Numbered from the stretch's first letter, positions 10,841-21,699 are shown. The stretch: DNA of 64,000 bases from Sparassis latifolia (GCA_018466975.1 CM031561.1:2852001-2916000); one strand, 5' to 3'. Made by a program: numbers and translations. Notes: generated by a model from the letters alone, not told the origin.

Positions 10841-12407
10841 GACGATTGCCGAATCACATACCAACGGCCCTCCACTGAAGGCCCGCTTGGAACAGGATAC
10901 CCCATTCCTGGCCGCAGTCCAACAGGGCTACGGTGAGGACCCATTATTTAGGAAGGTCGTTGAATCCCCTACGGAATTCAGCGCATTCGTAATCCGGGAC
11001 AAGACAATATATACGAAAAACTGCCAGGATGAAGAAGTTATCTGCATCCCGAGGGTTCTGCACCGTCATCGAATGATGACCGAGATCATCGTCGACAGAG
11101 GGCACACGACCATAGGACACTACGGCCCACAGAAAACGTCGGAATATATCCGACGGTGGTTCTGGTGGCCTAGGATCGGACGTGATATTGAAAAATTCTG
11201 CGTGACGTGCGGGGCCTGCCAAATGGCAAAGCCTCGCAATTACCTGCAAGCAGGATTACTTCATTCCTTGCCGATTCCACGGTTTCCGTGGAATTCGATA
11301 GCAATGGACTTCGTCGGTCCATTTCCGCGATCAAAGGGATATGACTACCTATGGGTAGTCATATGCCGCCTTACCTCAATGGTACATCTGGTCCCCATGA
11401 ATACGACGAGCACGGCCTCGGACATAGCTGAGCTCTATGTCTGAGAAATTGTGCGACTACATGGAATGCCCGAGTCCATCGTCTCGGACCGGGACTCGAA
11501 GTTCACGTCGAAATTTTGGCGTGAACTACATCGACTCCTGGGTGCAAAGCTACTCATGTCGACATCATTCCATCCGCAAACCGACGGGCTGTCCGAGCGG
11601 ACCATCCGATCGGTATCCCAAATCCTACGGTCCATCGTGTCTCCCAATCAACTAGATATAGACCACATCCCGATGGTTGAGTTCGCGTTGAACTCAGCCG
11701 CGAGCACAACCACAGGATTTGCCCCCTTCGAACTTAATTATAGATACTTGCTGCGAATGATTGGAGGCCTGCACGGAACCATGAAATTCGTGGGTGTGCA
11801 GGAATTCGCCCAACGAGCATTGGCCAACCTCGAGATGGCGCATGACGCCATCATCGAGAGTCGTACACACCAAATGTTCCAAGCCAATAAACTACGGCAG
11901 AAGGAGCCGGAGTTTACGACTGGATCGAAGGTGTATCTATCCACGCAGAACCTCGCACTACCTAAGGGTCGTGCGAGGAAGCTGATGCCCAAATTCATTG
12001 GACCGTACAAGATCACCGACGTCCATGCGGCAACCTCTAATTACACATTAGAATTGCCGCAAGAACTGAAGGACCAGCGTATCCTACCTACCTTCCACGT
12101 TTCGCTACTCCGACGACACGAGTCCAACGACGACGTGCTGTTTCCGCATCGTGAGGCAAAGTCGTACTACAACTTTGGCGACGACGCGGAAACGGAATGG
12201 CTAGTCGACGAAATTGTAGGCCATCGCTGGGACAGCAAAAGGATCGAATTCCATGTGTGATGGATGCTAGGCAACCATACATGGGAGCCATACGCCCACT
12301 GCAAGGAATTGGCCATGCTTGACGAGTACTTCACACTAATGGGTGTGAAGGACTGGAGAGCGCTGCCGCGCAAGGCCGCGCTACCTGTGAAACGAAAGAA
12401 AAAATGA
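10841..12407 (+). pseudogene. integrase with C-terminal chromodomain
   Basis: Begins in the linker after the missing RNase H (ARLEQDTPFLAAVQQGYGED). The HHCC zinc-binding module is visible: HRHRMM...GHTTIGHYG, then CVTCGACQMAK near 11200-11230. All three catalytic acids are present: AMDFVGPF near 11304, VSDRDSKF near 11482 and the Glu of LSERTIRSVSQ near 11590. The C-terminal part has the FIGPYKITDV segment (about 11993-12022) and HVSLLRRH. A chromodomain follows: EWLVDEIVGHRWD...EFHV-stop-WMLGNHTWEPY. Two in-frame TGA codons interrupt one otherwise continuous frame, at 11442-11444 and 12258-12260; in both places family members usually have Arg. The natural end is TGA 12405-12407 after a basic KRKKK tail. 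Known role: inserts cDNA, with the chromodomain guiding site choice. Confidence 0.88.
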
Positions 12408-12544
12408 CTATAAGTGGAGGACCGGACGCGTATAACATCAAAGGATGTACGTGTCGTGTCCACGTGACAGATCATGTGAGACACTGGCCCTTGCCCATGT
12501 AACTACACGTGTGGCAAGGCCACCGCTCCCACACTCCTTCCACC

Positions 12545-14782
12545 ATGTCCCAACCAGCCCTGCCTATGGAAACCGATGATGACGAGGTGACCACAAGCCG
12601 CCCCACCACACAACCACAAGGCCGACCAAGATCGACATCCCCGCGGCTCCAATTCGGAATCGCGGTGATGCCACAGGCCCTACAACAACAACCACTGCCA
12701 CCGATCGCAACACGATCGATGGCGGCCCCAGCGATCGCAACCTCTTCGACAATTACAGCACCAATGGGTGCTGGAAACACAGCGGTGATGCTACCACCAC
12801 CATCGATCCCGACAGCAATGGAACGGTGGGTCTCCTTTGGGACCCACCAGTTCACGCTATACCACATGGAGGCGTGCGCCGTGTGCTACAGCTACCTCCA
12901 ACATATCGCGATGGCACACAACACGGCCCCCTATCAGGAGGCCCACACAGATGCGCTCAACGCTGAGCAGCATCTGTTCTGGGAGCACTTCCAGACCTAC
13001 ATGGCCTCGGAAGGGGGAGGACGTGGTGATGCTTCCACGCAGCAACGCAACATGGAGCTGCAAGCGCAACTCCGCGTGGCAGAAACAGAAGCCATCACAC
13101 AGCGACGACAGGTCAACGACCTGCTAAGGGAGCGTGAACGCCTCCTCAGGCAGATCGCGTCAAGCTCCCGACCTCGATCGCCCCCGGACTATCGTGGGCG
13201 ACCGAGCGGGGCTTCACGGAGACAACCATCTCCATTGGAATACCTACCTCCTCCGAGGGAGCGAAGGTATTCCCCCCCTTCAACGAACAGCAGCTCGCGC
13301 CGGTACTCACCGCCGTCGAACGCGAGCGGATCGCGACGTCGATCCCTGGCACGACACTCGACCGGGGGAGCATAGCGATACGCGCCGTACGCCATGGTGA
13401 GTAGGCCGAGCTCGACCACACACTACACTCCGGGAATGCCCCCGCCACCGAGACACATGCCCCCAGGGCCACCACCAAGGAGTGGTGCCCCTGGACCGCC
13501 GACCGTGCCCCCCGCAGGACCGCCGGCTGACTATGTCCCATGACCTCCAGTTGGCCCCGTTCCTGCCCCTGTAAAGTCGCATGCACAGTGGGCCTACGAG
13601 CACCTCGACAACGACGAGTCAGAGTCAGAACTGTCCACAGACGGCGACAACGAGCCCAATGACGTCGAGGTCCAGTGGCTCGCCAAACAGCGCCAGAGGA
13701 ACTGCGGCCCGATGAACCTGCCCAGGCAAGGAGCATCGAGGAGCGACGACAAAGGGAAGACAGCGCCGCGGCCGTCAGACACTGATAACGATGTCTCGCC
13801 GGCCCCGCACAACTGGCCCGATTCGTTCCCCCTCCCGGTCAACATGCAGCCATAGAAGGCAACCGAGTGGTACAACTTTGTACCCCAGTACGTCCGCGAC
13901 TCGCAGCGTATCATCGATGTGGCCCACGGTGGCGACGATGGCGTGCGCACCCGGACGACCGATCTCATCCGGCAGATGCAGCAAGATGGACGCTTGACAG
14001 CGTCCCACGGCATGATGCACCTACTCATGTCATGGCGACGTCACGGCAGCTCCGGAGTAATCTACCCACCGACGGCTCAGCCTCCCCATCGGATGGCCAA
14101 CCCCACCAGCTCGTCGACATTCGACAAGTGGGTGGCGTGGTATGCACAGAATCCGAGACAGGTTCACTGGGCCATCAGGCACTTGAACAATGACCGCTCG
14201 GAGGCCCCCCTACACCAGGACCTGAAGGCGATGTGGCTTGCACATCGCATGGCCCCCATTGTCCCACCCGGTGTACCAGCGACGGCCCGCAATGTGTTTA
14301 TTGAGCACACTGCGGAGCTATTCTCCATCCCCGGACTGTACGCGTGGATCGTACAGGTCAGACATTACCCCGTGGTGAACAACAACGAGCCGGCCCCATT
14401 TCCCTGCTCATCCGCCCACAACTCGTCCATATACGATGTCGCGCGATGGTATGCTGCCCGCAGATTCCACCCCATGCGGATTGGATTCCTCGAGGAGTTC
14501 CACCATTGACACCGCAACTACATCCTCGGACGGGTTCTTGAAGATGTGACCCCGTTCGAGGGACACTTCCTGGCAGACCTTCGTGATGGACACGCTCGGC
14601 CGGTACCCCCGACCCACGAGTTGCTATCACTCGTCGATGAGGACGTGGCGATGCAGCTGCCAGACCCCAAACCACCCACATCCGGCGCTGGCAACGCCCC
14701 TGCTGGCAGCAGTCAGCTGGGTCCCAACCCCGGAGCGACCCCCGAGGCTGGTGACCCTGACCACGACATGGGCGGCCACTAG
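12545..14782 (+). pseudogene. extra 3' ORF of the retrotransposon, unknown function
   Basis: One frame of about 745 codons runs from ATG 12545 to TAG 14780-14782. It is broken only by TAG 13373, TGA 13543, TAG 13853 and TGA 14507. N-terminal 90 residues are low in complexity (Pro/Ala/Gln/Thr). A compact segment follows (MERWVSFGTHQFTLYHMEAC near 12820-12880). A heptad-like charged helix of about 60 residues comes next (near 13045-13160), then an Arg/Ser/Pro-rich basic linker and an acidic patch (DNDESESELSTDGDNE). The C-terminal globular half (about 13860-14510) is Trp-rich (WYNFVPQYVRDSQR, FDKWVAWYAQNP, FEEFHH-like). It has no envelope-like signal peptide or transmembrane helix and no gag zinc knuckle. 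It lies between integrase and the polypurine tract, the position of accessory ORFs in some LTR elements. Role unknown. Confidence 0.75.
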
Positions 14783-15002
14783 CTCATGCTGGCATGCCCC
14801 CCCATTGACGTGCCGCTGTGGGCCACGGCTGGGGACGTGATGCGTACCCTCCATGTGCCCGCAATCCACCTGTGTGTTCTGGCCATGTCTGTTGTCGCTT
14901 TCGACTGTCGCCTTCACTCGTCCTACCGTACCGCCTCGCGTCGCCGCCTGCGTCATCCACTCGATGGTGCAGTCGGTACTATGGTCCCGTGGAACGTGTC
15001 CA

Positions 15003-15013
15003 GTGGGGGAGGG
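15003..15013 (+). promoter_or_regulatory. polypurine tract
   Basis: GTGGGGGAGGG ends directly before the 3' LTR. This is the expected plus-strand primer site. Confidence 0.75.
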
Positions 15014-15269
15014 TCTAACGTGCCGCCGTTGTATTGCTGGACATAAGTACCAAGCGGTACTTGTGTCCTAATCTTATCTAATCTCGTCATGTATTATATA
15101 ATTGTTGTGTACTGTTTGTATGCACTCTGCGTGTATCGAGCGCGCGTTGGTGTGTTGGAAGCAAGAGACTTACCACACCACGACCTTGATACACGCATTG
15201 ACGCTCCTGAATAGAGCTTGATGCACTGTATCTGAGGTTAGGTGTGATTAAGTCTCGCCCACCATTATA
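15014..15269 (+). repeat. 3' LTR, 256 bp
   Basis: Partner of 8652-8907, about 95.7 percent identical (11 differences by eye). It begins TCTAACG where the 5' copy has TGTAACG. Nine differences fit CpG to TpG or CpA changes; one more is a C/T transition and one is the G/C at position 2. Confidence 0.93.
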
Positions 15270-15274
15270 GTCGC
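15270..15274. repeat. 5-bp target site duplication (right)
   Basis: GTCGC, identical to 8647-8651. Confidence 0.9.
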
Positions 15275-15411
15275 CTATCGTCAGTCAGTAGAAGCTTATC
15301 AGACACGGATGCTTGATCCTTTGTGGCACAGAGAGACGATGCTTCAGCAACTTTCTGCCTCAATTCAGAAGCAAGCACATTGATGGATGGCTCGGGAAGA
15401 AGCAGGGACAT
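15275..15411 (-). pseudogene. MULE transposase, 5' coding fragment
   Basis: On the minus strand, an ATG at 15411-15409 opens a frame starting MSLLLPEPSINVLASELRQK. It stays open up to the target duplication of the retrotransposon. If the retrotransposon and one GTCGC copy are left out, the frame continues without a break into the minus-strand segment that ends near 8537 (RRHTLREKLLTAGCEK across the site). This identifies the fragment as the 5' end of the MULE gene and the retrotransposon as an insertion into it. Confidence 0.75.
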
Positions 15412-15431
15412 GTAGATTAATAGATTTGAGG

Positions 15432-16094
15432 AGTACTATTAGCAGATTACTGTATAGACATGCAGAGGAGGAGAAACATATGTCGGTGGACGACGCGACA
15501 GGATGCGTCGAGCAAGGTGCGTCGATGTATTTCAAATTACATGCTCGATATATTTCAAATTATGTGGGCCCGAGTCCGTTCATGGGTGTGAGTTCAAATT
15601 TCCCTGCTAGGATGTTGCATAAGGCTATGGCTGCTGTCTGCACTGCTGGCCTGCCTTCGCTCGAAGGTGCATCTAAAGTCTCAACTGCTGAACAACCCCC
15701 GCAAAAGAAGCAGAAGAACGACAAACTCCCATCCGCGCAACTCCCAACTGCACAGCAGAGTGACAGCCGAGCTGATTTGCAGCCCTCGGGCAGCATGGAG
15801 TCTGCCAAAAAGTCCAAGCATACACACTGTGGCATGCAAGGGAAAAAAAATTGCAATGCCGAAAGTTCTAGCATGGGGGCATCGCAGCCCGCCCATCCGT
15901 CTTTGTTGCACAAGTCCAGCACATTACTCAGCGACACATGGAACACTGCCCTCTTGGGTGTGTCTCCTTTGATGGCACTGCCATGGGTGGCAACATACTT
16001 TTTCCCACTGCCTTTTGTGCTTGACTGCACTGGTGACAAGCTTGCCTGGTACCTGCACAATTTTGTGCGGATCTGCGGGTTTTTTCGTCAATGA
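15432..16094 (+). CDS. unrecognised ORF, probably a degraded gene piece
   Basis: Open to TGA near 16094. Residue composition is plausible: a Ser/Gln/Lys-rich middle with basic KKQKND and KKSKHTH patches, then a hydrophobic stretch near 15945-16040 (LLGVSPLMALPWVATYFFPLPFVLDC). I cannot assign a family. The next open stretch, 16152-16589, may belong to the same gene. Confidence 0.3.
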   Translation, partial: STISRLLYRHAEEEKHMSVDDATGCVEQGASMYFKLHARYISNYVGPSPFMGVSSNFPARMLHKAMAAVCTAGLPSLEGASKVSTAEQPPQKKQKNDKLPSAQLPTAQQSDSRADLQPSGSMESAKKSKHTHCGMQGKKNCNAESSSMGASQPAHPSLLHKSSTLLSDTWNTALLGVSPLMALPWVATYFFPLPFVLDCTGDKLAWYLHNFVRICGFFRQ

Positions 16095-16151
16095 ATTTTA
16101 GATCTGACGATTAGCGGGCTTCCACCGAAGATAGCAGAATGGAGGGATGCA

Positions 16152-16589
16152 TTGTGGGTAGACTACAGTCTGGATGAGACCACAGAAGGTCAGAGCGCTA
16201 TGTCAGCCACCTTAACGTCGGGCAGGGGCGAGGCAGCAGCATGTGAGGGTGCATCAACATCAAGTGGTGACAGGCTATCAGATGCAAATGCTGCAAGTCT
16301 TGTCACCAGCAAATCGAACACAGTGAAGAAATCCAAGAATAAACATGAGCAGCAACAAAATATTCATCAGCTCTTTGCGGTCACTGGTCGGATAAGCTCA
16401 TATGATGAGACAATAGAACCCTCCTGGGGCGAGGACCCGATCTTGCTGGATAATGTGGTCGACGTCTGTGAGCAGATCTTGTGGGAGCTGCATGAGACCA
16501 AATGGCACTGCGAGTTGCATGCGTTGGATGCTCATCTCTTGGACACAAGCAAATGGGGCTCTTTACATCAGTGGGAACGCGAGGCATAA
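16152..16589 (+). CDS. unrecognised ORF, possible downstream exon
   Basis: 145-codon open stretch with KSKNKHEQQQNIHQLFAVTG and an acidic, Trp-containing C-terminal half (EPSWGEDPILLDNVVDVCEQ). No family was recognised. It may continue the unknown gene at 15432-16094. Confidence is low because flanking splice sites are not clear. Confidence 0.3.
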   Translation: MWVDYSLDETTEGQSAMSATLTSGRGEAAACEGASTSSGDRLSDANAASLVTSKSNTVKKSKNKHEQQQNIHQLFAVTGRISSYDETIEPSWGEDPILLDNVVDVCEQILWELHETKWHCELHALDAHLLDTSKWGSLHQWEREA

Positions 16590-17819
16590 GTGGCCAAGGT
16601 GTGGGATAGACACGTGGCCATGTTATGTCTGATGGTCTCACCATGCTGGAGTGAAGATGACATTGCTTTCCATTGGGTTTGTGCACCTGCGCCGGGATAG
16701 GAGCAGAGCCATCCCTGCCTCAGTGCATTCCTCGCAGTCGTGCAACAGTGGCCAGATGTCCCAGAAGACTTGCGAATAGATGCGGACACTCTGCTCATCT
16801 GCGAGGCAGACAAGTATAATCACTTGCAGGATAGCATCGTCCGCTTATATGTGCAGACGTTTGTGCATCAGTTTCACTGTCTCCCCATTGTGCCCATCTG
16901 ATTCGCATAATGCTTGGCCATTCATTCTGCAATTTATGTATTGTTGTACAGCAATGACATGCCCGACTTGATTTGAATGCACTATCTATGCAGGTGACAG
17001 TGCTGCCTTGTCTCGAAGATCGCCAACATTATTTCAGAGCAGCTACACTCAAATTCAGCTAAGTGGTCACCATGTATAGTTAATTCAATAACTGATAACT
17101 TCTGTTTGCAGGCTGATTCACACTGGTAATTTCCCAATGGATCTCGAACAGTACGATGTGTCATATATGCCTGGATTTTGTGTGCATTTATTTGCACCGT
17201 TTCTGGTATAAAAGCTGTGCTGCGAACACGTTAAACTGCAGCGTTCACACTTGAACATGGCTCGCACTGACCCCCGCATCAAGGCCATTGTCGACGGCCT
17301 TCTCCTTTAATGCGACATCTTGCTGTCTTTATTGATAACATGCTCGGTGCAACCAGAGCAGTGTCACCTCATTGTGGCCAGCTACGGTGTGACGATGCTG
17401 AGAACCTCGGGGTGCTCTTCAAGATTGTAAGTCCACTTTGTACTCATGCACCTACATTCTTTCTGATCTCATTCAGTGTCACACTACTCCAACGTGTGGG
17501 CACCATCTCAAAAGGCTTCAAGTGCAAATGACGTGGGGTAATATGGCCCAGTGTCACGAGGACGTTGCTGCTCTCTGTCCGCCCCCTGTACTAGGCGGTG
17601 CGGGCTATTTGCACTCTGATGAACCTCAATCTGAGGCCATGCCACTGCCGACCAGTCCTATGATTGACACCAGCTTGCCTCTGAGCAGCCCCCCCCCAAG
17701 CAGTCCACTCTCGAGTTCTCCTAGCACCTCACTGGTTTTCCGCTGCTGCAGTCACCCTCCCTTGAATTCTGCCACTGTGTCTGTGCTTGTGGTGTGCAAG
17801 GTAAGTAACATTCATGTGT

Positions 17820-18335
17820 GACCACTGGTGAGCTTGCTAATGCAGTGTGCAGGGTTCAGATATTTCTCTCGTTATTCCCACATGGGGAATACAGCGCGAG
17901 GACTATCTTGAATTCAAGTTCAAGCAGTCCTTCATTGAGACAATGCTTATCGATGACTCCCAAGGCTTATCGCCATACCAGCAGTACAGCCCTCATTTGA
18001 AGGAGTTTGTCGACTATCCAAAGCACACAAATAAGCAGTATTTGCTTCCGGGTGACACTCCTGTTTACCGTGAAAAGGGCAGCACTTGGAATCCGAGTGC
18101 TGCTCAGATTGCTAACATACAGGTTTCGGCAACTGCACATCTGCCTGTGCTCATGACCGCTATCAACACGTTTGTGAAGAACGTTCTCACCACCCCATCC
18201 TCATCTTTCAGTGGATCTCAGAGCACGCTTTCGATGCCTTCAATGTCATCATTCAGCTGGGTTTGCGATGCTGCTAGCAGTTCAAGCTCGAGCAGATGCA
18301 TGATCAAACATTCACTGTCACCCGACGGAGGGTAG
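17820..18335 (+). CDS. unrecognised coding fragment
   Basis: Open stretch with a plausible 3' splice site just before it (TGCAG near 17842-17850). It contains IPTWGIQREDYLEFKFKQ, then a region rich in Tyr/Pro, then a Ser-rich tail. No family was recognised. A run of charged residues in another frame follows at 18340-18495 (VIECDIELTDDEVEVKIIP), suggesting a broken longer gene. Confidence 0.3.
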
Positions 18336-18736
18336 AAAATTCAGACAGATGGATAAGGGGAAGGCGCGTGAGGTGATAGAGTGTGACATTGAGCTTACAG
18401 ACGATGAGGTGGAAGTGAAGATCATACCTAACGATGACATCCCGGGTGAGATCATCGAGATTGTGGATGGCAAGGAATATGACTATGTTATGTAGACTGG
18501 TTCAGAATAGTGCACTCTGCCACAGTCAACAAATATTACCCACTGACACTGTCTTTCATCATTCAGATCGGGATGCTTCCACAATGCTAAATCCAATCCT
18601 GGTGAGATCTTACATATCTGTATATGATCTGAAGATTGTACTTTTACCATCGGAGTGACAGCGCCACAAAATATTTTTTCTGCGAGACTACGTGAGGCTA
18701 AACATACAATACTGATTGGCTTATGCATCTTAGGAG

Positions 18737-19412
18737 ATGGATGATAAGGGTGAAAATTTGGTAAGTCTCCCTACGTTACATGCACCTGCAGTAGCTTTCA
18801 CTATGGCAGATCCCTCCATTGAAGTCATCTCACAGAAGTGCATAAGCTGGCGCCCCGTGGAGCTCGCTGTGCTGGACGAGAAACACACTGAATACTTGAG
18901 TCACAAGCCATGTAGTGAAGAGCGAGCAGCAATCTTGAAGGCTGCAGTTGCAGCGTTGCAGAATGTGTCCTCTCGCTTCACCAGGGCGGCTCTCACTGTG
19001 GCACATGAGGTGAGCCTTCGCATTCATTCTCAGGGTACGATTCTCATCCATTCTATGTACATACAGAAATTGCAGGTGTTCTTCAAGAACACCCGTGTGC
19101 ACATCAGTAAAGGAGTCTGATGCGAGTTCCATGCCAGGGGCAAGAACATGTTCATCACGCAAGTGTAGTGGTGATGACAGTGCGTTATGGGCCAAGGATG
19201 ACGAAGGTCCCAAAATTTGGGAGGTGGCACTCGCGAAGAAGGTTGCAGAGGGGAAGGTGAATGAATCAAACTGTGCAACCATCATCTCCTCGGTCAAGTC
19301 CAAGTGTTTCAAGGCACTATCAGATGAGGAGAAGCACATCTGGGAGGAGAAAGCAGAGGAGCTGCGCATGGAGTGGGAGAATTTGAGCATTGATGACCTC
19401 ATCGCTGAGTGA
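18737..19412 (+). pseudogene. broken gene with helical acidic/basic domain
   Basis: Two open stretches (18737-19120 and 19095-19412) in different frames. The second contains SDEEKHIWEEKAEELRMEWE, preceded by VALAKKVAEGKVNESNC-like helices. I recognise this pattern from unnamed Agaricomycete proteins with an HMG-like look, but no firm family can be given. The region is followed by a MITE-like insertion at 19597. Confidence 0.35.
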
Positions 19413-19596
19413 GTCCGAGTCGTAGCTCTGCATGATGACTTGAGGCTCACCAGTGACGTTAGCAACAAAGAAGGACTTTTTGTCAAGGTTGCATCGGCCC
19501 TCCAGGGGTTAATTGGAAGCAAGGGTTGGCAAGCAGGAGAGGATGTTGGCTTCCATTTGTGCATGGTGTACAAGCCACGAGAGGGAGGTCCCCATC

Positions 19597-19809
19597 ATCA
19601 GGAAAACCCAACTTTTACTTATGGGACTTATTCCGACTTTTTGTCCTTTTTGGGCTTATTTAAGGCCTATAAGTTTCCAAAAGTTGACTTTTAAGTCTCT
19701 AAGGAAATATGACTTATGGACTTTTTGTCCTTTTTTACCTTATTTAAGGCCAATAAGTGCATTTAAGTCACATAAGGACACCTTTAAGTAAAAGTTGGAT
19801 TTTCCTGAT
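19597..19809. mobile_element. MITE-like element, 213 bp
   Basis: Terminal inverted repeats of about 25 bp, starting ATCAGGAAAACCCAACTTTT on the left and the reverse complement of ATCAGGAAAATCCAACTTTT on the right (one mismatch). The interior has a direct repeat of about 85 bp containing GACTTTTTGTCCTTTTT and TTATTTAAGGCC. No coding capacity. A target duplication is not evident. Confidence 0.75.
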
Positions 19810-20467
19810 AGTTCCACTCGGTGAGTTCTCATTCTCCATATCTGTCCACGGAAATTCACTTACAGTATGTTTGCAGTGTTGATATCATGCCCGCTGGGGA
19901 AACTGAATCATTCTCCACCTTTGAAGGCAGAAATGAAGCTGAAGACACGTGCTGGGAACGCTTCATGGCCCAAGCATTCTGTAAGTTTCATTGCTTCGTG
20001 CAGGACTCTCATACTTACAATATGATCAACAGTGGTGAACTGTGATACTCCCAGGGCATGCGATGATGTTGGCAAGCCCGTCCTCCCACAGATGGAGGAA
20101 GACTGGACTGTGATGCACATAGGGAAGACCTTGAAGGAATACATGGAAGAGTTATGGTGTATGTATTTTGCTTATAAATTCATTCTCGTACTAATTACTT
20201 TCATTAGTCTACACATGCACCAATGTTGAGGATCTCCCTGAACTCCCATGGGATGCACTCGGCGATGTTGCATGCGAATTGGTTGCCACGGATTGGCGAG
20301 GATCTGTAGGTGACTCGGTGAAGATGAAGCCTGCACAGGTCATGGCACTATACCTCTGAATGTATGACGCATAAGACACTGACAGGTCATTCCACTTTAT
20401 GGTCGACCTGGCCACTATTCGAAGATGCACGATACTCGATAATGGTGACATTCTTGAAGGGCCAAGT

Positions 20468-20575
20468 GTCAATGAGATGGCCATCGCTCCTGATGGTGAT
20501 GCTGTTATTGCTGATGGTGACGCTGTCACTCCTAATGGTGATGCTGTCACTCGTGATGGTGATGCCACCAACAAG
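20468..20575. repeat. 24-bp minisatellite, about 4 units
   Basis: Unit close to GATGGTGATGCTGTCACTCC plus TAAT. It keeps an 8-codon frame on both strands. It is followed by a GAG-rich stretch (20579-20597). Confidence 0.7.
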
Positions 20576-20745
20576 CAGAAGGAGGAGGAGGAGGATAATG
20601 ACGATGATGTCGTTGCTCAGACACCTTCATGGAAGTGGGTGGTTGTGAGCACATCAATGAGCTCCCATGTCCTGCCAATAAGTGTGATAGTGGTGCTAAT
20701 GGCAACATCGCGGTGTAGACTCATGTCAATGACGATGGCGAGCCA

Positions 20746-21348
20746 TTGGACCCAGACAATATTTTGATGCATGCTTTCAAGCATAGTGCCGCGGAGACTG
20801 CGGTCGCTCACAGTGAGCACACAGTCAACAAGGGGAAAGGGGTTGCTGCTGCGGGTGATGCTGTCAGCATGGAGGTCAGGCGTGAGGGTGACAAGGTCGT
20901 CGCAGGCCATGAGGATGCAGTTGATGAGCAGTGCACAGACGGTGTGCACGAATGCAATGATGAGAGCAATGTGGATGTGGAAGGAGAGGATAATGATGAG
21001 AAGGATGGCAGAAGCATTGGAGAGGTGGTGAAGGTGACGAGGGGTAGAAAATGGAAACAAGGCCCACGGTATGTTGTCTCTTTAGCTGAACACCTCTTGA
21101 TTGATAGCAACATATATTTCACAGTGCATCTACATCTACGTCGAACACCAAGGCTGCGGGACAGGCGGTTAACAAAAAGTGCCAGTATGTTGTATTTTAT
21201 CATTACTTCTCTTGCAAGTGAGCTCACTATTCTACAGTGTCGCGGTCAGTGTCGTGGAGAAGCGGTGCATCTGTGCTACTGCTCAATCATGGAAGTCTCT
21301 TCGCACCCGCAAGTAAATTTTGTTTACATGTTCACTTGGCTGATGTAA
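20746..21348 (+). CDS. unrecognised acidic ORF
   Basis: 200-codon open stretch, strongly acidic (DNDEKDGRSIGEVVKVTRG) with Val/Asp/Gly repeats near the start. The second half may be intronic: GTATGTTGTCTC at about 21068 looks like a donor and several AG sites follow. No family was recognised. It could be the 3' part of the broken gene upstream. Confidence 0.25.
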   Translation: MDPDNILMHAFKHSAAETAVAHSEHTVNKGKGVAAAGDAVSMEVRREGDKVVAGHEDAVDEQCTDGVHECNDESNVDVEGEDNDEKDGRSIGEVVKVTRGRKWKQGPRYVVSLAEHLLIDSNIYFTVHLHLRRTPRLRDRRLTKSASMLYFIITSLASELTILQCRGQCRGEAVHLCYCSIMEVSSHPQVNFVYMFTWLM

Positions 21349-21435
21349 TCAGTCTTTAATCGCAAACCACCTTCCTCTTTGTGGCTATGTTTCTGTTCTA
21401 CTTGATTTTCCTCTTGATCTGTTTTTGATACCTAT

Positions 21436-21600
21436 GCATTGATACCTATGTTAATCCCTATGTTTCCTTGATACCTATGTTAATCCCTATGTTTCCTTGA
21501 TCCCTATGTTAATCCCTATGTTTCCTTGATCCCTATGCTGATCCCTATGTTTCCTTAATCCCTATGCTGATCTCAACTGTTCCTTAATCCCTATGTCTGT
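21436..21600. repeat. 29-bp minisatellite, about 5 units
   Basis: Unit close to TTGATCCCTATGTTAATCCC followed by TATGTTTCC. The last units are diverged. Confidence 0.75.
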
Positions 21601-21699
21601 CACTATTATCCTTTATTAATCTCTTCTTGATCCTTCATGAATCCTTATTACTATGATATCCTTGTCTAATCCTTTGTACCTTCACTCACATTTTGTCTC

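Larger units (their letters stand above)
8652..15269 (+). mobile_element. internally deleted Ty3/Gypsy chromovirus with extra 3' ORF
   Basis: Complete element of 6618 bp bounded by 256-bp LTRs and a GTCGC duplication. Internal order: gag-like ORF (to about 10840), integrase with chromodomain (about 10841-12407), extra ORF (12545-14782), polypurine tract (15003-15013). Protease, reverse transcriptase and RNase H are absent: the gag capsid-like segment runs straight into the linker that normally follows RNase H. The element is therefore non-autonomous. It is inserted in the first coding part of a MULE transposase on the opposite strand. The LTRs differ at 11 of 256 positions. Eight in-frame stops interrupt the gag, integrase and extra ORFs. 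Confidence 0.92.

Noticed and set aside
12545..14782. Envelope-like gene in the chromovirus
   Set aside because: No signal peptide, no transmembrane helix and no fusion-type hydrophobic segment visible; composition is Pro/Gln-rich with a charged helix.
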